DNA from: an uncultured Lachnospiraceae bacterium
Lineage (GTDB): Bacteria; Bacillota; Clostridia; Lachnospirales; Lachnospiraceae
Length of the DNA stretch: 54,620 nucleotides
Direction: 5' to 3'
Assembly (NCBI GenBank): GCA_910585635.1
Contig: CAJUFE010000030.1
Span: 1 to 54,620 of the forward strand
The position numbers and the translations under genes were made by a program. The notes beneath the pieces are model-generated. The model did no database searches, was not told the DNA's origin, and saw only the letters and a list, made by a program, of their open reading frames with translations. Positions within the stretch are counted from its first letter, which is position 1. Each line of letters starts with the position of its first letter. Below, piece by piece: positions 16,704 to 25,277 of this stretch.

Positions 16704-16737
16704 AAACGACCTGGATCATTTCCGGTCGTTTTTATTT
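16704..16737 (+). terminator. Rho-independent terminator without an upstream gene
   Basis: AAACGACC (16704-16711) pairs with GGTCGTTT (16724-16731), followed by TTATTTT. Confidence 0.75.
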
Positions 16738-16758
16738 TACAAATATTGCATTTTATTC

Positions 16759-16787
16759 TTGCAATTTTTTCCAATCCATGTTATACT
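16759..16787 (+). promoter_or_regulatory. Sigma-A promoter upstream of the GNAT remnant
   Basis: TTGCAA (16759-16764), 17-base spacer, TATACT (16782-16787). Confidence 0.65.
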
Positions 16788-16890
16788 GCTATCATCATAC
16801 CAGTGGCAAAAAGTCTGAGATCCTGTATGTGTTCGCTTGCAAGAAGATCTTTGGCCTTGGAGCACATCCAAAACATGAGGAAGTTATAGT

Positions 16891-17115
16891 GTGGATAACG
16901 GAAAACGCATCTCTGGAGATGAACTAATCGGATATGCAGGTGATATCTTAGCCGATATCCAGCATCGTACCGGCGGCGGCATCATCTATCTTGACTGTGA
17001 GGATAAACAGCATCTGAAGGATCTCTACATAGACCGGCATCACTATAAGATCTTCGGTGAGCGTTACTCCCATTCCGACGATATCCGCTATCTACAGATG
17101 ATCCGCTTCTTTTGA
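16891..17115 (+). pseudogene. C-terminal remnant of a GNAT acetyltransferase
   Basis: 74 codons from a GTG. The product (ISGDELIGYAGDIL, then GGGIIYLDCEDKQHLKDLY and FGERYSHSDD) matches only the last third of GNAT proteins of the toxin-like kind; the acetyl-CoA-binding core expected before it is absent. GAGG lies 10 bases before the GTG and a promoter is present, so a peptide could still be made, but it could not be an enzyme. It is AT-rich like the rest of the islet. Confidence 0.6.
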
Positions 17116-17185
17116 TGATCTAAGGACCGATCGGCCCTGAAAAACCCTATCACACAAAGACATACCTTGCCCACCGTCCGCTTTT

Positions 17186-17253
17186 CCGTATACTGGTAGC
17201 CCTTTTGTATATTGGTGGCTCTTCCGTATAGCGGTAGCCCTTTTATATGCTGG
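17186..17253. repeat. 19-bp tandem repeat (about 3.5 copies)
   Basis: Imperfect units of the form CCGTATACTGGTAGCCCTT, with starts near 17186, 17205 and 17224 and a partial fourth. It lies in the gap between the GNAT remnant and the lysozyme gene. Confidence 0.6.
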
Positions 17254-17263
17254 ACCAGCAAAA

Positions 17264-17310
17264 GCAGGCCCTCCTGCACCCACATCTCCTGCAAGAAAGC
17301 CTGTTTTTTT
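17264..17310 (+). terminator. Probable terminator after the islet
   Basis: CAGGC (17265-17269) and TGCA pair with TGCA and GCCTG (17299-17303), imperfectly, followed by seven Ts. It resembles the hairpin at 15641-15697. Confidence 0.5.
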
Positions 17311-17392
17311 ATCCATCCTATCCTCTATCGGGTCTTAACTACACTCCAGGTATCAGACATACTCCCGGCACATCCGCCTCACAGTCCACTCT

Positions 17393-19246
17393 TTAGACCC
17401 CACCTGGGCCAGCCAGCGTAGCCGCTCCTGTACCAGCAGGCGTCCCAGCTCCTGCTGCGGACCCGGCATCTGCCGGCATCCCAGCTCCCGCCGTCGTCCC
17501 GTCCTCTACCGGCACCAACGTACACGCGCCGCTGCTATCAGCATGATACCGCACGCCATCCCGCTCCAGCTCTGTGTCCGCCGCCATCGCCCCGGAGCTA
17601 TCCAGATAGTACAAGACCCCGCCGATTTCCTGCCAGCCCGTCTGCATCGCTCCAGAGCCGTCTAAGTAGTACCAAACGCCGCCCACATTCTGCCAGCCCG
17701 TCTCCATAGCCCCGGAACCGGCCAGATGATACCAGGTGCCGCCCACGTTCTGCCAGCCCGTCTGCATCACACCGGAGCCATCCAGGTAATACCGGCTCCC
17801 GTTCACATCCTGCCAGCCCGTCTCCATGGCGCCGGAGCCGTTCAGATAGTACCAGCTGCCGTTCACATCCTGCCAGCCCGTCTGCATCACGCCGGAGCCG
17901 TCCAGATAGTACCGGCTCCCGCCTACATCCTGCCAGCCCGTCTGCATCTGCCCGTTCCCGGCCAGATAATACCAGGAGCCGTCCACATCGGCCCAGCCGG
18001 TGCTCATCTCGCCGGATGGCTGGAAATAGTACCTGGCTCCGTCCACCTGCTGCCAGCCGGTGACCATAGCGCCAGAGCTAGCCAGATGGTACCGCTTTCC
18101 GCCGATCTCCTGCCAGCCGGTCTGCATCCGGCCGTCATCTGCCATATAGTACCAGCTGCCATCCACCTGCCGCCAGCCGGTGGTCATACGGCCACTCTCC
18201 TTCAGATGATACCAGCTCCCGTCCAGCTCTTTCCAGCCGGTAGCCATGCGCCCGGTATCCTCCTCCAGATAATAGCTGCCCTCCGGCATAGTCATCCAGC
18301 CCTTTTTCGGGCTTCCGGCCTCGTCCATATAGAACCACCCGGACCCGTCATGGATCCAGGCCGCCTTCTGCATCTGATGATCCTGATAATAGTAGGTGGA
18401 TCCGCCGATCGTCCGCCATAAGTTCCCCGGAAGGTTCCTGGTATGCTCCGTGAACAGGAAGTCGATATCCACATTCCCCTTGATCCCGTTGACCGAGCCG
18501 GTGCTGGTGGCCTGCCACATGGACGGGCTGTGATAGGTGTACATCGCATTATACCGGGCCACCCACACATCATAGTCCAGCTTGGACAGATCGATCTTAT
18601 TGTTCAGCCAGTATTCATTCGCATACACCATGGGATGATAGCCTGCGGCCTGGATCTTCCGGCAGAAGGCATTGATGATCTCGCTGACCTGGGAAGGGGA
18701 TAAGGTCCCCAGGGTCCCGCTATCCTCCGCGTCAAAGGCCACCGGGTAGGAGATCGGATAGTCCTTGATCAGGTCCAGCACAAAATCCGCCTCCTGCTCC
18801 GCCATCGCCACAGAGGTGGCATAGGAATAGATATAGGCCCCCAGCTGGATCCCAGCGGCGTGGGCCTGCTCCGCGTTGACACGGAAATTCGGGTCCACTG
18901 CTCCCTTGTACCGGGTCCCCAGCATGACGAAATCTACATCATCCTGCCGGACCTGGGCCCAGTCGATCTCCTGCTGCCAGTGGGACGCGTCGATCCCTCT
19001 GGCGATGGCCCCGTTGATCGGCGTCCCGTCCGCCATCTGGTATGTACTGCCCACCCGCTCCCAAGCATCCGCCAATGCGGTCAACGGCTGCGCCGCCAGC
19101 AGGCACAGCCCAACGATCCCGGCAGCACTCTTCTTCAAGGCCCGCCGCCACAGCCCCTTTCGCCCTCTGCACAGACCTTTAAGCTCCCTGCACAGACCAG
19201 CTGGCTGGCCCGCCCCGTCTCTTCCTATCTCTTTTATCTCTCTCAT
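17393..19246 (-). CDS. Secreted GH25 lysozyme with 12 wall-binding repeats
   Basis: 617 residues. A long basic start and a hydrophobic segment (about 41-58) serve as signal. The GH25 muramidase domain (about 80-268) shows GIDASHW (Asp86), the catalytic FDAED (Asp172, Glu174), MWQ (243-245) and VDIDF near 259-263. Then come about 12 tandem repeats of 20 residues around GW...WYYL.GSG.M, of the choline-binding/CW type, in a 60-base DNA period. The C-terminus is Gly/Ala/Thr-rich. It should cleave peptidoglycan at the cell surface, in wall turnover or on rivals. AAAGGAG lies 13 bases before the ATG, so the exact start is uncertain. Confidence 0.92.
   Translation of the reverse strand: MREIKEIGRDGAGQPAGLCRELKGLCRGRKGLWRRALKKSAAGIVGLCLLAAQPLTALADAWERVGSTYQMADGTPINGAIARGIDASHWQQEIDWAQVRQDDVDFVMLGTRYKGAVDPNFRVNAEQAHAAGIQLGAYIYSYATSVAMAEQEADFVLDLIKDYPISYPVAFDAEDSGTLGTLSPSQVSEIINAFCRKIQAAGYHPMVYANEYWLNNKIDLSKLDYDVWVARYNAMYTYHSPSMWQATSTGSVNGIKGNVDIDFLFTEHTRNLPGNLWRTIGGSTYYYQDHQMQKAAWIHDGSGWFYMDEAGSPKKGWMTMPEGSYYLEEDTGRMATGWKELDGSWYHLKESGRMTTGWRQVDGSWYYMADDGRMQTGWQEIGGKRYHLASSGAMVTGWQQVDGARYYFQPSGEMSTGWADVDGSWYYLAGNGQMQTGWQDVGGSRYYLDGSGVMQTGWQDVNGSWYYLNGSGAMETGWQDVNGSRYYLDGSGVMQTGWQNVGGTWYHLAGSGAMETGWQNVGGVWYYLDGSGAMQTGWQEIGGVLYYLDSSGAMAADTELERDGVRYHADSSGACTLVPVEDGTTAGAGMPADAGSAAGAGTPAGTGAATLAGPGGV
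17590..18300. repeat. 60-bp tandem coding repeats in the lysozyme gene
   Basis: About 12 units with an exact 60-base period, each containing TGCCAGCC(C/G)G in plus-strand sequence. Central units are the most alike, suggesting recent expansion by recombination; outer units are more diverged. Confidence 0.9.
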
Positions 19247-19284
19247 GATATCGATACCGCTCCTTTTCTCTCTTCATCCTTACT

Positions 19285-19345
19285 GTGTTCCGCCGCCGGA
19301 TAGGCGGTATGCGCTCAGGGCTATCCAGATCGTCCGACCATCTGG
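19285..19345 (-). repeat. Copy of a dispersed intergenic element
   Basis: In minus-strand sequence the block CCGCCTATCCGGCGGCGGA (19 bases) is identical to one at 32247-32265, and GATCTGG plus a GCAT before it also match. It lies just upstream of the lysozyme gene. Confidence 0.55.
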
Positions 19346-19483
19346 ACAGCCGCAACCTTTGCATATTATCCTTTATCCTACCAAAAAAAGGGCGGAGGGT
19401 CTATTACAAGGAACGGTCTCTTTCTTACGTTTTTCTAAACCGCAGATACCGTACCCTTTCCGCCAAACCCTGCATAAACCATC

Positions 19484-20275
19484 CTACCCCAATGCCACAT
19501 CCAGCACCATCATGATCAAAAATCCCATGGCAAACCCCGCCGTCCCGATATGAGAATGGGGATCTCTGGAGGCCTCCGGGATCAGCTCCTCTACCACCAC
19601 ATAGACCATAGCCCCGGCCGCGAAGGCCAAAAGATAGGGCAGAACCGGTGTGATGTAGGCGGACAGGAGGATCGTGAGGAAGGCCCCGATCGGCTCCACC
19701 ACGCCGGAGGCCGCCCCGTAGAGGAAGGACTTCCTCCGCCCCATCCCCTCTCCTCTTAGGGGCAGGGAGATGATCGCCCCCTCCGGGAAATTCTGGATCG
19801 CGATCCCCACGGCTAAGGCAAAGGCATCGGCCATGGTGATCCCGGCGGTGCCGGAGAGCATGCCGGCAAAGATCACCCCTACCGCCATCCCCTCGGGGAT
19901 ATTGTGGATCGTCACCGCCAAGATCAGCATGGCGGTCTTCGAGATGGCCTGGCCGATCCCGTCCCTCTCGCCATCTCCTTTGCCCTCCTCCTTCAGATAG
20001 ATCTCCGGCACCACCCGGTCTAAGAGCAGCATGGCCCCGATCCCCACGGAAAAACCGACGGCGGCGGGGATGAAAGCCAATGTCTCCAGGCCCTCTGCCA
20101 TATTGATGGCAGGGATCAAAAGGGACCAGACCGAAGCCGCCATCATGACCCCCGAGGCGAACCCTAAAAGGCTCTTCTGTACGTTCTGCCGCATTTGGCC
20201 CATCATAAAAAATACGCAGGCCGCGCCTGCCGTGGTCCCGATAAATGGGATCATCACCCCAAAAAATACGCGCAT
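19484..20275 (-). CDS. ZIP-family divalent metal transporter
   Basis: 263 residues with about eight transmembrane segments. The paired metal-binding motifs HNIPEG (about 126-131) and QNFPEG (about 162-167) are those of ZupT-like ZIP transporters, which import Zn and sometimes Fe or Mn; the second motif has Gln in place of the first His, a common variant. A charged loop (EGKGDGERDG) lies between helices 3 and 4. The ATG at 20275 has GGAAAGGA 5 bases upstream; the open frame reaches a TTG at 20290. It is a single gene. Confidence 0.9.
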   Translation of the reverse strand: MRVFFGVMIPFIGTTAGAACVFFMMGQMRQNVQKSLLGFASGVMMAASVWSLLIPAINMAEGLETLAFIPAAVGFSVGIGAMLLLDRVVPEIYLKEEGKGDGERDGIGQAISKTAMLILAVTIHNIPEGMAVGVIFAGMLSGTAGITMADAFALAVGIAIQNFPEGAIISLPLRGEGMGRRKSFLYGAASGVVEPIGAFLTILLSAYITPVLPYLLAFAAGAMVYVVVEELIPEASRDPHSHIGTAGFAMGFLIMMVLDVALG

Positions 20276-20476
20276 AGGCATCCTTTCCAAATCCCGACCC
20301 GGCCGGGCCGTTCTGCCAGACCAGCCGGATCCGTATCTGCTACTTTTAGCCTATGAATGTATCTTTAAAAGGTGCTTGCCTTACCCGCATCCTCTCTGCT
20401 GTCGCTGCCTTGCGCCTATGGAAGGCCTTGCATCAGACCACTCCATCGCCCTTTATCCTGGTCCGCCACCTGGCAG

Positions 20477-22408
20477 CTATGGACGGTCCAGCGTCCCCTT
20501 CCAGGCATATTTCCACACCCGGTTCACACCGACTGCCTGGAACACGGCGCCCTGCACATCGCTCTTTACTAATGCCCGGACCGCCTTCTCGCACACCGGG
20601 AAGATCGCCGCCTGCTCCAGCAGGATCTCCTCCGCCTGATGCAAAAGATCCCATCTGGCCTCAGGGTCCCCGCACAGCGGCTCCGTCCCGGCCGCCCTGA
20701 GCATCCGGTCATACGTGCTGTCGGACCAGTTGCCATAGTTAAAGGGGGAGTCCGCGGTCCACATGCCCAAAAAAGCCACAGGGTCGCTGTAGTCCGCGCC
20801 CCACCGGGCCAGGCCCAGCTCATACTCGCCCTGCCCCATCCGCTCCAGACGCATCTTTTTGGGGACAGGCTCTAAGTCTATGGTCACCCCAGGGAGCGTG
20901 GTCTGGATCTCCGCCTGCAGGAACTGCCCCAGCTCCCGGGCCGCTGTGGTATCCTCCACCATCAGGCTGAAGACAAAGTCCTCCCGCCCCAGCTCCCTCT
21001 TCGCCTGTGCCAGATAGCGCCGGGCTGCCTCCTCCTGGTCGTCGGTACCCTCCGGTCGATCCTGCCTCGCCTCCCCCAGATCCCTGCTCTTTACTCCCTC
21101 TCCACGACCCTTCCGGCTGTCCTGATCGCCCTGCCCGTCCGGCTCCCTTTGACTGTCCCGGAAGTCCCGCCCGTCCGGTCCCTTCACAAACCCGGAGGGG
21201 ACCGCGCCATAGGCGGCCCTTGAGCCGTCCTTAAGCACCAGGCCCACCGCTGTCTCCCGGTCATAGGCCAGGGAGATGGCCTTCCGCAGGCTCTCATTTT
21301 CCAGCCCCGGCACGTTTATATTAGGAGACAGATACCAGAGAGAGCCCAGGGGCAGGGTGACCCCTTCACCGTGATCTGCGTACTGCTCCGCCTGCTCCCC
21401 CGAGAGGATGGCCATATCCAGCTCCCCTCTTTCGTAGGCCATCAGCGCCTGCTGGGTGTCCTTGACCACCTGGTAGGCGATCGCCTCCAGACGCACCTCT
21501 CCAGCCTGCCAGTAGTCCGGGTTCCTGACCAAAAAGATCTCCTGCGCAGAAGGCTGATAGCTCTCCAGGCAAAAAGGACCGTTAGCCAGGACCGTCTCCG
21601 GGGAGGTGCCATAGGGCTTCCCGTACTGCTCCTCACAGCCCTCGAAAAAAGCCTGGTCCATAGGGTAAAAGACCGGCATAGCCAGCATAGATAAAAAATA
21701 CGGGACCGGCCTTTCCAGCACCACCTCCAAGGTCCTCTCATCGACAGCGCGGATCCCCAGCTCTTCTGGTCCCAGCTTGCCGGCCAGGATCTCTTCCGCG
21801 TGGAGGATCCCGGCAGCCTTAAACAGGAGCCCATTTTCATTCCCCTCTCCCGGGTCGATCCCCCGCTGCCAGCCGTAGACAAAATCCTCCGCCGTCACCG
21901 GGCTCCCGTCGGACCAAAGGGCTTTCCGCAGGGTGAACCGATAGCCCTCCCCCCCCGGCAGGCTCACCGTCTCCTCTGCCAGGGCTGGGCATACCTCTCC
22001 CCCTTCATCCACCCCGTAGAGCCCTTCCATCATGCAGGCGATCACTTCAAAGGATGTACTGTCCACCGCCGCCTGGGGATCCAGGGTGGAGACCTCCGCA
22101 TCCAGAGGGAGGCGCAGGATCTGCTCCTCTGCCAGCGCCTGACCATCCCGGCTCTGTTCATCCTGACCTTGCCCACCCGGACCCTGTCCGTTCCCGTCCT
22201 GCCCCTGCCCGTCACGGCCTTGTCTATCCTGGCTCTCTCCGTCCTGTGCCTGCCGATCCCTCCCGTCACCCATAGCCTGTCCGCCCATATCCACAGCTCT
22301 CCGCAGCCCGCCACAGCCTATGACGGATACCGCTGTGGATGCCGCAAAAAGCACGGCCAGGACCACCGCTCTGCCAGCTCTTTTCCCCATATCTCCTCTT
22401 CTCCTCAT
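20477..22408 (-). CDS. Peptide ABC transporter substrate-binding lipoprotein (OppA-like, SBP family 5)
   Basis: 643 residues. A lipoprotein signal ends in VIGC (Cys32). A linker (about 45-95) is built of Asp/Gln/Gly repeats (DGQGQDG type). The SBP_bac_5 fold follows: LDPQ, YGWQRG, ANGPF, RNPDYW and SPNINVPGLENESLRKAISLAYDRE are all typical of oligopeptide binders. A second hydrophilic low-complexity insert of about 50 residues (about 410-460) interrupts the domain. No permease or ATPase gene is next to it, so it must serve a transporter encoded elsewhere. Start 22408 is behind a purine-rich GAGGGAAGG; the GTG at 22438 is an alternative. Confidence 0.87.
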   Translation of the reverse strand: MRRRGDMGKRAGRAVVLAVLFAASTAVSVIGCGGLRRAVDMGGQAMGDGRDRQAQDGESQDRQGRDGQGQDGNGQGPGGQGQDEQSRDGQALAEEQILRLPLDAEVSTLDPQAAVDSTSFEVIACMMEGLYGVDEGGEVCPALAEETVSLPGGEGYRFTLRKALWSDGSPVTAEDFVYGWQRGIDPGEGNENGLLFKAAGILHAEEILAGKLGPEELGIRAVDERTLEVVLERPVPYFLSMLAMPVFYPMDQAFFEGCEEQYGKPYGTSPETVLANGPFCLESYQPSAQEIFLVRNPDYWQAGEVRLEAIAYQVVKDTQQALMAYERGELDMAILSGEQAEQYADHGEGVTLPLGSLWYLSPNINVPGLENESLRKAISLAYDRETAVGLVLKDGSRAAYGAVPSGFVKGPDGRDFRDSQREPDGQGDQDSRKGRGEGVKSRDLGEARQDRPEGTDDQEEAARRYLAQAKRELGREDFVFSLMVEDTTAARELGQFLQAEIQTTLPGVTIDLEPVPKKMRLERMGQGEYELGLARWGADYSDPVAFLGMWTADSPFNYGNWSDSTYDRMLRAAGTEPLCGDPEARWDLLHQAEEILLEQAAIFPVCEKAVRALVKSDVQGAVFQAVGVNRVWKYAWKGTLDRP

Positions 22409-22507
22409 AAGGCCTTCCCTCTTAAAGCCCTCAGCCACTGCCCGATCGCCTATCTATCCCATATAACGCTTTCCCCGATCAAAAATATATCCCCACGGAC
22501 CGGCCGG

Positions 22508-22726
22508 TCATTTTCCCGTCAGAAAAAGATAGAAAGAAAAGACGGTCACACCGATCGTAAGGACTAGCGCCACCGCGCATGGAGGCTCACCCGCATACCC
22601 CCAGGCATCGGTCCACCACTGACCATGGATCTTTTCTAACGCTTGCAAAACCTTAAATCCATATATTTCTATAGACAAAAAAAGCATCCCACAAATGATC
22701 CCGAACGCACCTATAGATCTTTTCAC
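22508..22726 (-). CDS. Small two-helix membrane protein, unknown function
   Basis: 72 residues from a GTG, with GGAGG 7 bases upstream. Hydrophobic segments at about 5-20 and 50-69 flank a short soluble part with two adjacent Trp. I do not recognise a family. It lies just upstream of the peptide-binding lipoprotein on the same strand, about 100 bases before it, and may be cotranscribed. Confidence 0.65.
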   Translation of the reverse strand: MKRSIGAFGIICGMLFLSIEIYGFKVLQALEKIHGQWWTDAWGYAGEPPCAVALVLTIGVTVFSFYLFLTGK

Positions 22727-22794
22727 CGTCTTACCTCCATATCTCGGTCTGTTCCTAAGCTAACACGATACTGGATGAAACACACTTTTTTATA

Positions 22795-22841
22795 AAACAA
22801 AAAATACCCATGGGCGTCCCTGCAAAAAACGTCCATGGGCA
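22795..22841 (-). terminator. Terminator of the metal-ATPase operon
   Basis: CCCATGGGCGT (22807-22817) and ACGTCCATGGG (22829-22839) pair with one mismatch, and the minus strand continues into TATTTTTTG. Confidence 0.75.
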
Positions 22842-22905
22842 CATAACATCCTGCACTCTATCCTACCACATATCCTTCCGATCGCCAACCCCTTACCGGG
22901 ACCGA

Positions 22906-24774
22906 TCACCGGGCCTTTAAAGCCCGCATAGCGTTCAGGATCGCGATCACCGACACCCCTACATCGGCGAACACCGCTTCCCACATGTTCGCCACCCCAA
23001 ATGCGCCCAAGAGCAGCACCGCGGCTTTAACGCCCAGGGCGAACACGATGTTCTGCTTGACGATCATAAGGGTCTTCCGGGAGATCCTGACGACACTGGC
23101 GATCTTCCTCACATCGTCGTCCATGAGCACCACGTCCGCCGCCTCGATCGCCGCGTCGGACCCCATGCTCCCCATGGCGATCCCGATATCCGCCCGGGTC
23201 AGCACCGGCGCGTCGTTGATGCCGTCGCCCACAAAGGCCAGCCGTTCTCCTGCAGGCTGCTGCCTTAACAGCTCCTCCACCCGGCTCACCTTATCCGCCG
23301 GCAAAAGCTCGGCGTGGACGCCGTCCAGCCCCAGCTCCCCTGCCGTGGCCTGGGCCACCTCTTTTCGGTCTCCAGTCAGCATGACGCACCGCTTTACGCC
23401 CACCTGCTTCATATCCCGGATCGCATCCCTGGCGCCGTCCTTGATGGTGTCGGAGATCACGACCGCCCCCACAAATGCCCCGTCATAGGCCACATACACC
23501 ACGGTGCCCATGCTCCTGCACTCCACATAGGGGATCTGCATCTGCTCCATCAGCTTCCGGTTCCCCACTAGGACCGTCCTGCCCTCGATCTTCGCCCGGA
23601 TCCCGTGGCCGGGGATCTCCTCCCCCTCCTCCACCAGGCCCACCTCCACCGGCTTTCCATAGGCGGCCTTGATGGGCGCGGCGATCGGGTGATCCGAATA
23701 GCTCTCGCCGTAGGCGGCCAGGCGCAGCACCAGCTCCTCATCCCCCTCCGGGGCCATGATCTGGGTCACCTTGAACTCTCCCTTGGTCAATGTGCCGGTC
23801 TTATCAAATACGATGGTGGTCATCTCGGCCACCGCCTCCAGGAAATTGCTCCCCTTTACCAGCACCCCGATCCTGGAGGCCGCTCCGATGCCGCCGAAAA
23901 ATCCCAGGGGGACCGAGATCACCAGAGCGCAGGGACAGGAGATCACCAGGAAGATACAGGCCCTCCTGATCCACTCCCCCCAGCCGCCTCCGATGACCAG
24001 CGGCGGCACCACCGCCAGGATGACCGCTCCCACTGTGACCACCGGCGTATAATACCGGGCAAAACGGGTGATGAAGTTCTCCACCTTGGCCTTCCGGTTC
24101 CCTGCGTTCTCCACCAGCTCCAGGATCTTCGCCACGGTGGAATCCTCAAAGGCCTTCGTCACCTGCACCTTCAGGATGCCATTGCCATTGACACAGCCGC
24201 TGATGACCTCATCTCCTGCCGACGCCCTGCGGGGGACCGATTCCCCGGTCAATGCCGCCGTATCGATCATGGACGTGCCTTCCACCACGACCCCGTCCAG
24301 AGGGATCCGCTCCCCGGCCCTGATCACGATGATATCCCCCGGCTCCACATCATCCGGATCCACCTGCACCAGCTGCCCATCCTGTTCGATATTGGCAAAT
24401 TCCGGGCAGATATCCATCATATCCGCGATCGACTGGCGGGAACGGCTCACCGCGTAGTTCTGGAACAGCTCCCCCACCTGGTAAAAGAGCATGACCGCCA
24501 GGGCCTCCAGATATTCGCCCACCCCAAAAGCGCCGAAGGTGGCGATCATCATCAGGAAATTCTCATCAAATATCTGGCCGTGGCGGATATTCCTCGCCGC
24601 CTTCCAGATGATATCATACCCGATCAGGAGATAGGGCAAAAGGTAAGCGATAAAGCCTGCCGGGAAATGCCCCAGCCAGGGAAATGCCCCGCTCTTATCT
24701 CCGATCAGCAGCCCGGCAAAGCACACGGCAGTCACCAGGATGCGGGCCAGCATCTTTTTCTGTTTCTCGGTCAT
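22906..24774 (-). CDS. Heavy-metal translocating P-type ATPase (Zn/Cd/Co type)
   Basis: 622 residues. Motifs in order: TGES in the actuator domain (about 196), CPC in the metal-binding helix, DKTGTLTKG with the phosphorylated Asp, SDHP, and GDGIND at the hinge. A late Asp in FADVGVS fits the Zn/Cd (P1B-2) class rather than copper. There is no N-terminal HMA domain; one is encoded as the free 72-residue protein upstream. Together with the ArsR regulator this is an efflux operon for Zn, Cd or Pb. AAGGAGG lies 12 bases before the ATG. Confidence 0.93.
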   Translation of the reverse strand: MTEKQKKMLARILVTAVCFAGLLIGDKSGAFPWLGHFPAGFIAYLLPYLLIGYDIIWKAARNIRHGQIFDENFLMMIATFGAFGVGEYLEALAVMLFYQVGELFQNYAVSRSRQSIADMMDICPEFANIEQDGQLVQVDPDDVEPGDIIVIRAGERIPLDGVVVEGTSMIDTAALTGESVPRRASAGDEVISGCVNGNGILKVQVTKAFEDSTVAKILELVENAGNRKAKVENFITRFARYYTPVVTVGAVILAVVPPLVIGGGWGEWIRRACIFLVISCPCALVISVPLGFFGGIGAASRIGVLVKGSNFLEAVAEMTTIVFDKTGTLTKGEFKVTQIMAPEGDEELVLRLAAYGESYSDHPIAAPIKAAYGKPVEVGLVEEGEEIPGHGIRAKIEGRTVLVGNRKLMEQMQIPYVECRSMGTVVYVAYDGAFVGAVVISDTIKDGARDAIRDMKQVGVKRCVMLTGDRKEVAQATAGELGLDGVHAELLPADKVSRVEELLRQQPAGERLAFVGDGINDAPVLTRADIGIAMGSMGSDAAIEAADVVLMDDDVRKIASVVRISRKTLMIVKQNIVFALGVKAAVLLLGAFGVANMWEAVFADVGVSVIAILNAMRALKAR

Positions 24775-24800
24775 GCTCTGACACAGCCTCCTTACTTATA

Positions 24801-24905
24801 GAAAGTATCGCATCCTTCTGGCCGGTCTGCGCAGGGTCTGTCCCCGCAACGCAAGGGCAGCTGCTGCGCCGACCGTACAACGCCAGAAAGCGTTTTGGTC
24901 CGTCT
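24801..24905 (+). repeat. Dispersed element, copy A, inside the metal-efflux operon
   Basis: About 100 bases are alignable with the reverse complement of 28421-28520. The first 40 bases match at 36 positions (GAAAGTATCG, then GGTCTGCGCAGGGTCTG); the rest matches at roughly two thirds with one gap. It lies between the HMA gene and the ATPase gene, in antisense orientation to both. Confidence 0.7.
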
Positions 24906-24923
24906 GCGGTGCAGACATGGGGA

Positions 24924-25142
24924 TCACATCAAGATCTTACAATCCGGCTCCACCTTCGCGCAGCAGGCCTTCACCTGCTCTAAGATCTGCTCGAACCGGT
25001 CGTCCTCCGCGTCGATGATCATCTTCTGCATCATAAAGCTGACGCTGGCGTCATGGACGCCGGGGATCTTCTTGATCGCGTCCTCCATCTTTGCCGCACA
25101 GTTGGCACAATCTAAGTCCTGTAATTTAAATTTTTTCTTCAT
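24924..25142 (-). CDS. Free heavy-metal-associated (HMA) domain protein
   Basis: 72 residues with the HMA fold and its metal-binding DCANC (Cys12 and Cys15 region). An extra Cys-Cys near residue 59 and a Cys near 68 may add ligands. It acts as a soluble metal donor for the neighbouring P-type ATPase, whose own HMA domain is missing. The ATG at 25142 has AGAGGG upstream; the longer open frame to 25262 has no support. It is the middle gene of arsR-HMA-ATPase. Confidence 0.87.
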   Translation of the reverse strand: MKKKFKLQDLDCANCAAKMEDAIKKIPGVHDASVSFMMQKMIIDAEDDRFEQILEQVKACCAKVEPDCKILM

Positions 25143-25277
25143 CTTTGTTCCCTCTCTTTCTCTGTCCTTCCTACATTTTTTGTTCTCTCCCGAGAGCCCG
25201 CTGTCACTTCCCTCTCCCCAGTCTGCTCTGCTGTCTCTCCTCTCCTCCAGCCAGGCCCTCATCCATACAGCAGACCG

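Larger units (their letters stand above)
16499..16890. other. Intergenic region with terminator and promoter, possible small RNA
   Basis: No convincing ORF. Bases 16560-16740 hold a hairpin GAACG-ATCA/TGAT-C-CGTTC (near 16583) and end in a clear plus-strand terminator, yet no gene precedes it on that strand. It may be a small RNA or the tail of a lost gene. Confidence 0.4.

Noticed and set aside
17590..18300. Regular 60-bp repeats considered as a CRISPR array
   Set aside because: There are no unique spacers, and the repeats are in frame within the lysozyme wall-binding domain.
23605..24801. 398-codon open frame on the plus strand
   Set aside because: It is exactly antisense to the metal P-type ATPase, whose motifs are complete. 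High GC with regular codon bias produces such shadows.
24924..25262. Longer 112-residue version of the HMA protein
   Set aside because: The extra 40 residues are polar and unlike the family, while the ATG at 25142 has a ribosome site.
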